From positions 25,113,712 to 25,177,711 of the forward strand of contig JARCOQ010000011.1 of the NCBI GenBank assembly GCA_029207755.1: a DNA stretch of 64,000 nucleotides, in the 5' to 3' direction. How positions within the stretch are numbered: position 1 is the first letter of the stretch; each line of letters begins with the position of its first letter. Source of the stretch: Chamaea fasciata (Eukaryota > Chordata > Aves > Passeriformes > Sylviidae). The position numbers were made by a program, and so were the translations under genes. Below are positions 14,591 to 26,017 of the stretch, one piece after another. The notes under the pieces are model-generated. The model had not been told where the DNA came from and did not search any database. It was given only the letters and a program-made list of their open reading frames with translations.

Positions 14591-14613
14591 CTGATGTCTC
14601 TCTTCTCTTGCAG
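14591..14613 (+). other. FNDC3B: Splice acceptor of the first FNDC3B coding exon
   Basis: A pyrimidine-rich tract (14597-14610, TCTCTCTTCTCTTG) ends in CAG at 14611-14613, directly before GAAGTC. This fixes the 5' edge of the exon at 14614. The 29 nt between this edge and the start codon are 5'UTR, so at least one non-coding exon lies upstream. Confidence 0.88.
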
Positions 14614-14638
14614 GAAGTCTTGTTGAGGAAAATTCTCC

Positions 14639-14753
14639 ATGAATGTACGTCACAATGATGATGACCGACCAGATCCCGCTGGAGCTGCCGCCGTTGCTGA
14701 ACGGGGAGGTGGCCATGATGCCTCACATCGTGAACGGCGATGGGTCACAGCAG
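14639..14753 (+). other. Out-of-frame upstream ATG overlapping the FNDC3B start (uORF, first part)
   Basis: An ATG at 14639-14641 lies four bases before the FNDC3B ATG, in the +1 frame relative to it. Its frame stays open for 38 codons to the end of this exon. After splicing to 22447 it continues for nine more codons (the split codon GGT, then eight) and stops at TGA 22473-22475, for 47 codons in all. Its start context is weak (T at -3, A at +4). The frame is seen directly; whether ribosomes use it is unknown. Confidence 0.5.
14643..14753 (+). CDS. FNDC3B: FNDC3B first coding exon (residues 1-37)
   Basis: FNDC3B is a large protein of vertebrates with a proline-rich N-terminal part, nine fibronectin type III repeats and a C-terminal membrane anchor. 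It is linked to adipocyte differentiation, cell adhesion and TGF-beta signalling. This exon encodes only the extreme N-terminus. It reads MYVTMMMTDQIPLEL, then PPLLNGEVAMMPHIVNGDGSQQ, which matches the FNDC3B N-terminus as I know it and not that of the paralogue FNDC3A (which starts MAEHPPLLDTTQ). The start at 14643 gives the MYVT form of the family. Three further in-frame ATGs follow at 14655, 14658 and 14661; the first has A at -3, unlike 14643 (T at -3, T at +4). The exon ends in phase 0 at CAG followed by the donor GTCAGA. Compared with the human sequence from memory, L is I at residue 29 and AA is GS at residues 34-35. No domain is complete here. Confidence 0.97.
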
Positions 14754-17700
14754 GTCAGAGATGGGCTGCCTTGAATAAACTTATTTCTGGGTCAACAAGA
14801 TATTTTCAAGATGGGGGAAACGGTTTTCCGTAGCACTAGGGAGTGCAGAGTATTTCCTGGGATTACGCCTGCCTTTACGCTGAAAAGACATTAAAAACGA
14901 CGATTTAAGTGTGCCGTTAAACTGAGTGTGTTGGTTTGCACGTGTGTTCATTGAAGTAAAAACAGTGGAATTGAAACAGTGGGTATAAATGCTGCATATT
15001 TGAGGGCTTTGCAGAAAGTCTTATGATTCACTTGTGCTCACTCTTGTCCAGACGTCTTAGTAGCATTTGTGGTGAGATTTTAAGATTTTAAAAATGCTGA
15101 GATGAGAAAAAATGGAAATAAGAAAAGAAATAGAGAATAGCAGTGATGTCTGCTATTCTTTGCTTACCTCACTATACCTTTCCCTGAAGGCCTGTGTACT
15201 ACTCTGTGCTTCATTGCAAGAAGCACTGAATTTTGAGTGGGTTTTCGAACAAAGGCAAGATTAAATTTGCTTTTTTTTTTTTCTGGGAGATACTCTCTCA
15301 TAAGCATAATCAGAAGTTGGTGGGGTGATCATAAGACCACAGCGATGCCTTCATGTCACAATACACCCTGGAGGTTCAAGCTGGTGGGTTGTAGGTTGCC
15401 AAAAATGTCATCTGGGGTCAAGGTGTCTCTTTGGAGAACATCTACCCTGGCAATATTTTTGAGTTGCTCAATTTGGTTCTCTCCTCACGTGAGAAATTTC
15501 AGCAAAGTATTGTAATGAGGGTAGAAGCAAGCTGTCCTTCTTGAATCGGTATAAAAGGTCATTCTGTTACTTCTTGTTCCCTGGATCGTTTGTTCCTCCT
15601 TCCAAGCTGTGTTTTGAGCTAGACCAACCTCAAGAGGAAGAATAATTTCTGCTTTCTTGGTCAGCTTCTAAGTCCTTTTGGTTATCTGAAATCTCATTAT
15701 GATGTAGATTTTCATTGTTGTGATTAGGTTTTTTTAAAGTCATTTTTGCAAAATGTGCTTTGACCTGAAAAACTAGAGAAGAATGCTTTTAGTGGCTGTA
15801 TTTACCAAGTCCAATATTAGTACACTTAGATGAAGGAACAGTCTTATTCATACTGGAAGGGATAATTATTCTTTGAGTACACACTTTCTTCCTTGCTGGA
15901 AACCACTTATCAGGTCAGACCGTCCTGTCAGTGGGTCCTTTTGTATTACAGAAAGAATAAGTGAATTGTTCTGAATTGCCCTCCTTTGAGATGGTGCTCT
16001 AAGCCCAATATTTCCATTTCCCATTCTTTGATGATTCAGCAGCCTGGCTTGGCAGATGCCTCTGTTGCCTTTAAAGTAGTTTCTCAGCTAATGTTTTGTG
16101 TTAAAAAGATTTGCAGGTGCACTGGAAGCACATTGCTTCTTGCTTTTGCTGCGTTATGCAAGCACAACTCAGTAGAACAGTTCTGGGCCAGGTCCCCCTG
16201 GTGTTTGCTGGATGATGCTTTTAGATTTCATCTCCTTATCTCCTGGAGTACCTGTAGCTGAAATAACAGTTATCCGTGGGACTTCTTTGGCCTCCAGTCT
16301 GGATGTGCCCTCATCTGTTGCAAAGCTTAACTACCTCTGTGCTTTATCATTTTCATCCTATTCCTGAAGCTTTAGCTGATGTCTGTGGTTTTTAAAGGTA
16401 CAGTTGTAAAAATGGAATGAAATTGGTATAAATGCTTTGTTTGATCTTTGCAAATGAACTGTGTTAATTGCTCTTAACATGGTTTGTTGTCATGTGGAAA
16501 CAAATGTTAAGTGTTTGTTGAAAGAGATTTTAGTTACTTGTAAGGTGGGCAGGGCCTTCAGGATAGATTCACATAGGAATGACTGCCTTAAGAAAAGTGG
16601 TTTATATGACTCCATAAATAGGTCCTAGCTTTAGGAGGACACACATTCAGAGGGTGTAATTACAGTCTCCTTTAGAAGCTGGTGGTGGGAAAGCATCATA
16701 GCAGAGCTGGTGGAAGATGAGGCGTGTGGAGTTTTCCAGGCTGCAGCGTGGCCGGCAGGCAGGTCAGTGCCTCGTGCTTTGGGGCTGACAGAGTGGAGGT
16801 TCTGATGGGTTGCTCTGGGCACTACTGGCTGTTGCTCACCCTCATCCAGTATTACTGGATTTGTGAAGCCTTAGCTGTGCCAGCACCAGAGAGCTGCATT
16901 AGGAGCTGTGCCTGGAAATGCTGAGCCCCAGGGAAAAGCCTTTCCTCAAAAGACCCGTTCTTACACACACGGAATAAAGCAGACTGGAGCTGGTGAAGCA
17001 CCTTGGCCTTGCCAGCAGCCAGCTGGAGAGTGAAGCAAAAGGCAAGTTTGCCAGTGGACAGGCCTGCAGTGTAAGGGAATTGCATGGGAACATTCACTTG
17101 CTTTATGTTCCTGGGAGTAAGGGCTGCAGAGCTGCACAAGGCAGGGCAAGGAATGTCTCTGTCTGCTTGACAGTAATCCCTCTCCTCTGGACGACCCAAA
17201 GTGGCATTTCTAGCACTGACTTGTTTTTTCAGTTTCCCACACTTGATTTCCACTACTGCTGACTGTGTTTAATGCTTTCATGTCGCTCCCAGAGCTGTTT
17301 CTGCTTTTAATCCACTTGTAACTCCTTAGGGGATTCAGGGAGCAATAATTAACCTTTTGGTACAAGAATTTCAGTGGTTTCCTGTGGGTACTCTGCTGCA
17401 AGCTCTCAAAAGCTTGGAGTATAAAGTGGAGGGGCAGCTAGCTGTGCTACAGCACATCTGTACAGAATGTTGGGCTAATGAGTTGGGCAAGTTTTGTTTC
17501 AGCTTGGTTCACTCATTGCACCTGCAGAGGTGCAGCAGGTTTTCTGCTTGCCTGCTCTTTGCAAAGCTGTGTTTACCAACGCTGTGGTTTCAGCACTTGG
17601 CTTAAGCTTAGGCACTGCACATAGTGCTGTGTGTGCTTGTTCTTGTCTTTTAGGGTCACAGGCTTTAAATGAGGGAGACAGGAGTACAACTGAATGAGGA

Positions 17701-18025
17701 ACAAGATTTGGAACTTCCCTGTAGCATAACAAGTCTGTGCACCTTGCAAACAACTGAAAGCACTTTAGCTTGGGTTTTATATTGAGCCACAGCATCTGAG
17801 CTGAGTGAATGAGCTTTCTGCCGAAATTTAGTAATTACTTCTTCATGGTTTCTCGATTTATTATTTTATTTTATTTTTACTGCTTCTTTGGCATGTGTGT
17901 TTTAAGGTTTGATAAATTAAGAGGTTCAGGATCTGCCACTTGTGGGATTTGCTCTAAAGAGCACTCATGGTAAACTGACGGAATCACTTCATGCCTCTAT
18001 TAATACCTCCATTTTTTGTCCAGTC

Positions 18026-18042
18026 AAAAAAAAAAAAAAAAA
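18026..18042. repeat. A17 homopolymer
   Basis: A run of 17 A in the intron. There is no polyadenylation signal at the usual spacing and no recognisable retroposed body on its left. Confidence 0.85.
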
Positions 18043-18863
18043 GTTAGGCCCAGACACTATTTTTGAAGTATTAGTTTTAAAAAGTCAGCTTTATTGTTTA
18101 AGATGTTGCATGTTCCCTGATTTTTCTTACTGAAGAGATGCTGAAAGTGTTTAGCCTGCCTGCTCTGTATGACTGAGGGATGTGTTCCTGAGAAGAGTAG
18201 TGCACACAGAATGGTGTGAGTTCCCTGGTCCTTCCTATGGGCTGCACCTGGAGATGCATTGGGATCTGGGGTACAGTCTTTCAAAGCAGATAACAGAATG
18301 GGTACAAGTGATGGTTTTGTTTATTTTCTTTTCCCAAAAGGTGGAATGAATTTCATAAGTTATGTGCCATAGAAATTGCAAATGCAGTCAATTTTAATGG
18401 TTTTAAGCGTCTGTGTGGAACCTGTGGCTGGATCCCAGGTGTTGCCTATGATGTTGTGCTCCCCAGCTGTATGAAGCGTGATACATGTCACGGAAGGGAA
18501 AATTCACCACGCTGGAAAATGTTTAATGTGGAGTTTCAATAAGCCTGAGCCCTGCGAGCAGCTCTTTGACCTTAGTGAGGAAAATGTTCTCATAAGGGGG
18601 AAATACTTTAGGTGAGCTCTGGGATTTAATTGCATCACATGGATTCAGGTGAACGTCATCCTCCTCACTGCTCTGAGAGGCCACAGAGCAGGTGGGGGAT
18701 GGTGGCCTGCCTTGAGTGGGAATTTTCTTCTGTGGACTAAAACTCTTGCATAAATAAGCCAGTAGTGTACAAAAGAGGTAGTCGTGTATGCCCTTGGTCC
18801 TTAGCAGGTGGCGTTTCTGCCTTTGTGTGAGAGTGTTTCCCCATAGTGTATCTAATTTTATAT

Positions 18864-19083
18864 CATTGGGTGGTTTGGATTGGAAGGGACATTAAAGCCC
18901 ATCTCTTTGCACCCCGTGCCATGGGCAGGGGCACCTTCCCCTAGACCAGGCTGCTCCAAGCCCTGTCTATCCTGGCCTTGGACACTTCCAGGGATCCAGC
19001 ACCATCCACAGCTTCTCTGGGCCACCTCTGCCAGGGCCTCACAGTAAAGAAATTCTCCCTAATATCCAATCCAAAACTTCCCA
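18864..19083 (-). mobile_element. CR1 LINE fragment, 3' end
   Basis: The copy begins GGTGGTTTGGATTGGAAGGG and continues with CCATGGGCAGGGGCACCTTCC, CCAGGCTGCTCCAAGCCCTG and TTGGACACTTCCAGGGATCC. It ends at ACAGTAAAGAAATTCTCCCT. The order matches the reverse complement of the avian CR1 3' region, so the element is antisense to FNDC3B. It is about 220 bp, 5'-truncated and non-coding. Confidence 0.92.
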
Positions 19084-20133
19084 GAGTCAGTTTATTTATT
19101 TCTGAACCTGAGCTTAGGCCTGCATTAACTTTGTGGGCACTTCTTTAGTCTCTTCCCCTGGCCAGGAGAGTCGGACAGTGGGAGCAAGGGAGGCACGAGT
19201 GACACGTGCTTGGCTTGTCATGAAGACTTGTTCTGGATATGCTCGGTGGGGTTATAAATATTTATAGTAGCTATGCAACTTAGTAACATTCATCACTCAG
19301 CAAACATGACTTTCAATAAAACGGAATGACATTCTTAAATGCAGAGTAAATGCAAAAAGAGCATTATGGAGATAACAAGCTTTCTCTGAGGATGCAGCAG
19401 GTACGGCTGGGCTTCAGCGCCAAGTGGGTGAAACCGCTAAATTAAACATCCAAGTGCTTTTCAGGGGAAAGAGAAATCCTTTGGGATTGTGCTGCTGACG
19501 CCCTGCTCCTCGCTGCCATGTGCTCCAGCTTTTTGGATGGGAGGAGGCCAAGGATTGGAAGTGGTCTGGGGTGACCTCGGATACGGGACCGCACCCTCGA
19601 GATGCTGGCGGCCAGCAGTGAGGGCTCCAAGTGACCGACCCTTCTTCTCCCCTGCTGCCATCTCATGATTGTGTGTACTTGTTATGATGAATATTGGAAG
19701 AGGCATAGCACAATTAAAGATCGTCTGGGTTTGTTTTCATTAGAATAGAGACGTTATCTTTACACTTTTTTATTGCTTTCCTCAGATTTTTTTAATTAAA
19801 AGCTTTAGAAGTGAGGCGTTCTCATGAAGATCCCTTGTGTGAAAGGGAAGAGGGAAGCTGCATTCCAGGCGGCAGAGTATGGCTTTGTTGTTTATGAGGA
19901 CGTGGGGAAAAATAAATCGTGGAATTAGCTTTAGATACTTGGTGTGGATAAAGAGAAGAAGTTGTAGGGTGCCTTGACATTATTTGTCCCTGGCAACTGG
20001 GACAGGTCAGGGGTGTTGGCTGGAAGGTGCCCCATGTACGACACTCAGCGTGTGCTGGCTTTACTGGTTTGGCCTCAGCTCTGCATCCCCTTGGTGGGTG
20101 CAGTTGTGAGCCCTGGGGAGCTGTGTGCGGCGT

Positions 20134-20220
20134 GGGGGGACTGCAGGGGGGACTGGGTGCTGGCGTGGATTATGGGGAACACCCCAGTAGTCCAGGTTTG
20201 GGAAGGGAGGGGTGGGTTGA
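20134..20220 (+). repeat. G-run cluster, possible G-quadruplex
   Basis: Two G6 runs (20134-20139 and 20146-20151) are each followed by ACTG, so a 10-base unit is repeated, and GGG lies at 20155-20157. More G3-G4 runs follow to about 20218. The runs are on the sense strand, so a quadruplex could form in the pre-mRNA as well as in DNA. That is inference from base content. Confidence 0.5.
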
Positions 20221-22446
20221 AGCCTCTGGAAGGGGTCCTACCTGAGCAGTCTGGTTGCTGCTCCTGGCTCTGAGGCCACGTTGGTTTCATGTCCTCCCTT
20301 TGTGCCCAGCCCTTGCTCCGCTGTTGGCCCACATCAGTCACGCCTTGGCTGTTCTTGTTTGCTCTTGATACTGCTGCCTTCCCCCAGCAACAGCCTGTAA
20401 ATGTTTTCGTCGGCTCCAAAGGTGGCTGATTTGAGCATCTGTCAATAAGGAGTTATTTCCATGTCTGTCACATTTTAATAGAAGCTACTCTAGATAAGTC
20501 CCAGGCTGTGCCCACAGGCTCGTGATGAGGGGGGACAAAGCTGTGTGGCTGATGCTCTACAGGAAACAAATTTGTTACTGGAACAGTTTGTCTTTAAACC
20601 CCAAACCTTAAACCTTTGTGGTTAGGCAAGGATGATGCTGCTTCATTTTGACCATCACAAGCAAAGTGATGGGGGTGATTGGGGTATCACCTTTTTTTTT
20701 AATGCAGAACCCCAAGGAATTATTTTTAAAGGACAACCTTGGGTGTGCTAATGTGGATGCTTGTGCTGGTGATAGACTCCAGGGACAGGAATTTGTAGAT
20801 CTTCTGATAACTCTGGGGTCATCAGTCTTAGTTAGGGTCTGTATTTTGAGGTGCTGGACCAAGTTCTTCCCAAGTTGTAAAAGTGTGCGAAGGCTTCTGA
20901 TGTAAGTTAATTCAATTTGTTAGTAAATAACCAGCTTTAGGGCTGCTGGTTTAGACACGTGGTGCAAATGAGCTGATGAAATGTATCTATGATTCTTGGC
21001 CTCGTTGTGTTCTGGTTTCTTGTTTGTTGGTTGTTTGGGATTTTTTTTTATTAAGCTGGGTGACACCGCATTGCTCTGCGCTTCTTTTGACCTGCTGCCC
21101 ATGTCCCGTGGTGGATAATTCACGCCTATTCATAGCAAAAGAGCACTTAAATGCCGTCACTTAAATGTTGATTGTTCGGAGATTAGGGATGGAATGGCTT
21201 TGTGCCTTTTATCTTTTCTGAACCATTTATTGAGCTCTGTATGCTGGATCAGGTCCACCCTGATCAGTGCTCCCTGAGAAATGATTGTTGCAGACAACAT
21301 AATGGCTTTCATATGTCATTTTCTGATTTCTAGCTTGTGCTTTAAAAATGTTGGTGGAATAATGGGTTTCTGTAGGATTACTGTAATTCAAAAGGTCATC
21401 TAGGTAATAATTATCTTATGCATTTGGCTTAAGGAATTCAGAAACACAACGTGAATTCAAATTCTCTCTTTCCAGATTGAATGATGAAATTCTGCATGCA
21501 GATGTCCCAGAATATAAAGACCAGACCTAAATGTAAAGAGCTTTCACAGAAAAAGATGTAGATTAATCTTGGTACAAATTGAAAATTTAATTTATATCGT
21601 GATTGAGCTTCTGACAAAGTAGTTAGCAGAAGTGTTTAAAGTATTTTAGTGCAAGTTTCACAAGCAGCAAGGTGGGATAAATGGTCTCCAGTTCCCAGTG
21701 AAACTGTCAATTTAAGAAAGGATTCTAAATCATAGGTTTTAAACACATTGTTTCAGACACCTGAAAATTAATAAAGATGATACAGCATACCATGAACTGG
21801 GACATATTTTGGTGCTTCTTGGTCCTTGTGCGACCCATCATCTGCAGGATTCAGCAATGGAAGACTGGGGTGATAGTTTTAGTATTTAAAAAAATTACAT
21901 TTGTTAATAAATAGTTAATTACAGGTTCTGTGTGTAACTGTTGAATTGTGTGTGTGCCCACAGCTTTTGCATAACTGAGATCTGTTGTGTGCAAGACTGA
22001 AATAGAAATTTTCGAAAACATAACAGATCACCTCCCCACAGCAGAAAGCTTTTTGTTCTGTGGACTTGGAATCCCATCATGGGTTGGTGCTGCATGTTGG
22101 AGTTTATGTACTCTCTGTTCTCATGTGCTAGTGGTCTGAAGATTTATGTCCTTAGCTACCAGCATTTGGCCAAGTTAAACACACCTTCAAGATTTTGGTG
22201 TGGAACTCAAAGCCGGAATTCTCACCTCTATGCAATTCAGTTATATCTTTATTTCTGCTCTTAAAATGTAGATGAGTAGGTGGGTTTCAGATCTCTGCCT
22301 GCTCCTGGAATTTGGTGTCATATGCTAGTCTGTTCCCTCCCTGCCTCTCCACCTCTTCCAGAAAAGGGATAGCACAGTTGCTGTTTTGGGAAAATGTAAA
22401 TTTTTGGAGATTGCAGTGAAACAAGTGTTTATTTTTCTCTCTGCAG

Positions 22447-22522
22447 GTCTTTTTGGTTCAAGTGAATCCAGGTGAAACCTTTACAATAAGGGCTGAGGAT
22501 GGAACCCTCCAGTGCATCCAAG
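22447..22522 (+). CDS. FNDC3B: FNDC3B second coding exon seen (residues 38-62 plus one base)
   Basis: This 76-nt exon reads VFLVQVNPGETFTIRAEDG and then TLQCIQ, with a final G starting the next codon. It continues directly from QQ in the previous exon, in phase 0. The VNPGETFTIRAEDGTLQCIQ block is shared by FNDC3B orthologues and, with changes (VNPGEAFTIRREDG), by FNDC3A, so both the family and the reading frame are secure. The acceptor is TTTTTCTCTCTGCAG and the donor is AAG followed by GTAAGA, both strong. The human residue remembered at position 39 is I (VILVQ) where this sequence has F. The exon length is not a multiple of three, so skipping it would shift the frame. The next exon is outside the window or unrecognised. 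Confidence 0.97.
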
Positions 22523-23751
22523 GTAAGAGGATACACAAACACTTGGATGATCGTTGCTTTGCTTTATGGAATACCTGTTCTGTCATCTCTCCAAAAACAT
22601 GATGTGCAGCTCTGAAAATGCACTGAAGCACTGGGGAGTGAGAACTTGCAGACGTGGCTGCTCTCCGTATTCTAGGAGTTCAGTATCTCAGAATGAGTCA
22701 TGCATTTCTTGGAAGTCCAGGAGGATTTCTCTCTTCTGTTATTTATCAGTCCCATCTTGCAGCCTCTTTGCATCTTTTCTTTGACACCCCCTCCATTTGA
22801 ACACCGGAGGAGTGGGTGGTTCTTGCTTGAAGTTCCATCCCCATGGAAATGATGAATTAATAGTTGTTTGAGATAGACGTTACAGAAGCTTCTCTGAACA
22901 CCGTCCAGGGTTATTTGGTCTTGATGAGCAATAATAACAGCAATTTAAAGCTGCCTGTTGAGATTTATAGCCAACATGCTGTGTGGTAAGAAATTGGTCC
23001 ATGTGGCAATTAAGAGAGGAATAAAGCTGGCTACTCCTTTTATTTGAAAAGAATGCTTTTTTTCTGGCTTAGTACATGAAAGATTTCCATTACAAATATC
23101 ATTATGTCCCCATTTATTTATAATTTTGTTCATGCTCAAAGTGGTGTTCAGGCAGTGTATTTAAATGAACGCAACTTGAAACCTCTTAGTTCTGTATTCC
23201 CAGTAATTTAACGTGTTTGTGCCAATGGGACTTGTTTGGTACTCATCAGCAGTCTTTCATAAAATTGATTTAGAATTTCTAGCATAAGATTGTCTCCTTT
23301 TATTTGGTATAGCTGCAGTATTGACTGCCAAGGCTCATGTTTATTTGTATACACCCTTTCAGTTTGGCCTGAAAATTCTTGATACTCTTTTCAAGCTGAA
23401 GCTTCTGATCCTACTGTATTGTAAAATATTTTTATTGCTGAATTACGTACATGCTTCAAACACAGGAAAACACCTGACTGTGTTGCTGTTGTGTTTTTTT
23501 TTTTTTCTTTCTTTTGGTAAAGCTGCTCTTACCACGCAGTTGTGGAACTTAATGTAAGTAGTGATCTATTGCGGAAGATCCGTTGTAATCAGCCTGCAAA
23601 TATACTAAGATTTGGATTCGTGACAGTTCTGGTTCTGTGCTCTGAAGTTATTATAGAAGAGAGGCTTATTTTGTGTGCAGTGTTTTTGGAAATTACATAC
23701 CCCCTTGCTCCACCCATCTTAGTGTCCTTTTTTTTTTTTTTCCCTGCTGTG

Positions 23752-23805
23752 ATAGAGTTTTTGGTGTGTTTAAAGGTTATAGAGTGTTTGGTATGTTTAA
23801 AGGTG
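23752..23805. repeat. 27-bp tandem duplication, two copies
   Basis: Two adjacent 27-base units begin at 23752 and 23779. Both start ATAGAG and contain GTTTAAAGGT. By hand they match at 24 of 27 positions, differing at unit positions 8, 15 and 27. Because 27 is a multiple of three, an antisense open frame across them shows a repeated SITFKHTK peptide, which is a by-product and not evidence of coding. Confidence 0.9.
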
Positions 23806-25990
23806 AATGTATTCCCTATACATGGGGCAGCACTCAGACAACAATGATGCATTTTCCAGTGCTCCCACATTGAGCTATGATTAGCAGGGTAAGGAATAAT
23901 TTTAGCACTGCGCTAAGGCAGCATGAAAGTCTCTTTCTGGGCAGTGCTTCTCGGCTGGTGGCTCCCTGTGGAACAGATGATACTTGCTTTTTCCTTGCTG
24001 CCACGTACTCAGGGTTATGACATAAGATGTGCTGCTGAATGTTCAGAGTGGGAAGGACTGCTTTATTAAAAATTGGGTGATTCTCCTGAGTTCAGGGAGT
24101 GAACACTGTTAATAAAAACTCGAGATGTCAGGCTTGGTAACACTAAATTCTTCAGGATATACGAAAGCCCTTTCCTTTGGCATGCGACCGTTCTGCAGGG
24201 ACAACTAACCTTGCTTATGCAGAATAATTTGTTTATTTTATTTCACTTTTTTGCCTATGACTTTTCGAGCAGTGTGAAATCTTCAGGTTGTGCTCCTTGA
24301 GGCAGTTCTGGAAGTCCTGTGAGCCCCCCTTTGTGTCCAGAACCCTGTTTGGCTCCACAGCTGTGGCGTATCTGGTGATGATGGGCTTTAGAGAACTGAG
24401 GCAGAAACAACAGAGAAGGAGATGACTTAGTGAATCTTCATTTGTCTTATCAAGGTTGGAAGAAAGACACTTGCTTCAGTGAAACCTCTGTGGAATATCC
24501 TCTCTTTTAAACACCCTGAAATATAATTGGCCACTAATTGAGTGGCTAATTTTTAAGTTTTAAGCCAGAAAGAAGATGCACATTTGAATGTTTCTGATGT
24601 TTTGAAGTGGTGGAGAAATCTCAAATACAAAAGCTTTTTCCACTTCCTTGGGGTTGCAGCAGTAAGATAATAATTGAAAACTTTATTAAAAAAAATAACT
24701 CCTAAATAATAAAAAACGGGAATAAATACGTGTTTGCAACTGAGGATGCAAGGTGTTGCAGCAAGTGCTCCCTTCATTCTTGTTTGCTTTTGTTTTTTCT
24801 TTTTGCATATAGTTGAAGATAACTTGAGACGATGATTTATAAGCCGTGTAGATCATGGTGTGGGCCTGGATTAGGCAGCTCCTGGAAATGATGGTGGCCG
24901 GGAGAAGTTCAGCTGGTCAGTGGGCGTGGAGAAAGGTCTGTGGTTTCCTTGAGGACACAGATTTAAAGAGAAAATAAATTTTAAAACTCCCCAGTAAAAC
25001 TGGTCTTCTGGAGAAATCCAGCCCTTGAGTGCACAGTCCACGTGGGGAGTTGTTTAGAGAAGCTTCTGAACAGTTCCAGGTGCTCGCAGCAGGAATTGTG
25101 TTGTTGTCTGACTTCCTCAGGATTTGCCTCCTCTATCCCACGTGACAGAAGAGATGCTGTGGTTATGTGACTTTTGCAGCCTTTTTAACAACAGCCAAAT
25201 AAAGGAATAAAGGAAGGGGATGTCGGGGATTAATTGAGATTAATTTTTTAATAGTTGCTGGAAGCTGAATGAAGTAGAAGCCTGTGTCCTAAGGCTGCCT
25301 GTGTGGATGGGAGGCACATGGTGCTGCCCAGCTGGGCTGCTGAGCACCCCAGGGCTTGCTGAATGCTGGGGCTGGCCACCTGGCCTGTGGTATGAAGTGG
25401 AAGCATAAAGCACATCCTTCATTCATGTGTGATTGTATGGCCAGTCTTCGTTCCTTTCAATCCTTGTGGGTGTTAATGACAAATTATCGGTGTGCTTCCT
25501 TTGGGGTTTCCCTGCTCTCACCCCCGGCTGCCAAACACCCAGAATGAGCTTGGGGCTCTGGCTGCAAAGCTGCCCCTCTGTGCGATTTAGGGTCTTCATT
25601 CAGTGTCTTTGGAAGGTGGAACACGTGTGTGTGCTCCGTCGTCAGGATTTTCGAAGCTGCTCTTTATGTAAAGTTTGACAGATATTTAGTACTTCATAAA
25701 TTATAAATGTGTCAATACTTTAAATGCTTCATTTCCTTTTCACATATTCCCATTTTATTTGTCAAAAACACAGGTCTTGACTGTTGCTAGCTCTGCAAGA
25801 AAAGGACAAGGGCAGGGCGTATCCTCAACCATTTCTTCGCTCAGCTATTAACTATGGACCTTGTATTTCCTTTGTATGAAAGATTGCTTCTAGCTAGTGC
25901 TTTGTGGTAACCACAATAAATGAAATATGGAGCGGGGTGAGAGCCGGGATCTGGTAACTACAGAACGGAATTTAAACAGACCCCTGGATT

Positions 25991-26017
25991 AAAAAAAAAA
26001 AAAAAAAAAAAAAAAAA
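25991..26017. repeat. A27 homopolymer
   Basis: A run of 27 A is followed by TAAAAATTC. It is the longest homopolymer in the window. An AATAAA lies about 75 bases to its left, which is further than normal for a processed transcript tail, and I see no flanking direct repeat. It is best called a mononucleotide repeat. Confidence 0.9.

Larger units (their letters stand above)
1..14613 (+). other. FNDC3B: Non-coding sequence upstream of the first FNDC3B coding exon (presumed 5' intron)
   Basis: No coding exon is recognisable on either strand here. Because the exon at 14614 begins with a splice acceptor and only 29 nt of 5'UTR, at least one upstream non-coding exon must exist, and this stretch is read as the intron joining it. 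It contains one CR1 copy (6901-7130), homopolymer runs (6066-6079, 10512-10524, 12116-12130) and otherwise unique AT-leaning DNA. Open frames of 60-134 codons on both strands show no family resemblance or splice structure that I can recognise. The upstream exon and promoter are not identified and probably lie to the left of the window. Confidence 0.75.
14754..22446 (+). other. FNDC3B: FNDC3B intron between the two coding exons seen (7,693 bp)
   Basis: The intron starts GTCAGA and ends in a pyrimidine-rich tract plus CTGCAG, so it is GT-AG and phase 0. It holds one CR1 copy (18864-19083), an A17 run (18026-18042) and a G-rich stretch (about 20130-20220). Nothing else in it is recognisable as coding. 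The antisense frame at 16852-17253 and the sense frame at 19974-20273 look like chance open frames. Confidence 0.9.

Noticed and set aside
14639..14833. 64-codon frame MNVRHNDDDRP... as the real protein
   Set aside because: It is the +1 frame of the FNDC3B exon and runs past the GTCAGA donor into intron. The 14643 frame matches FNDC3B exactly.
25914..26017. Processed pseudogene with AATAAA and A27 tail
   Set aside because: AATAAA is about 75 bases from the A run, no recognisable transcript body precedes it and no target-site duplication was seen.
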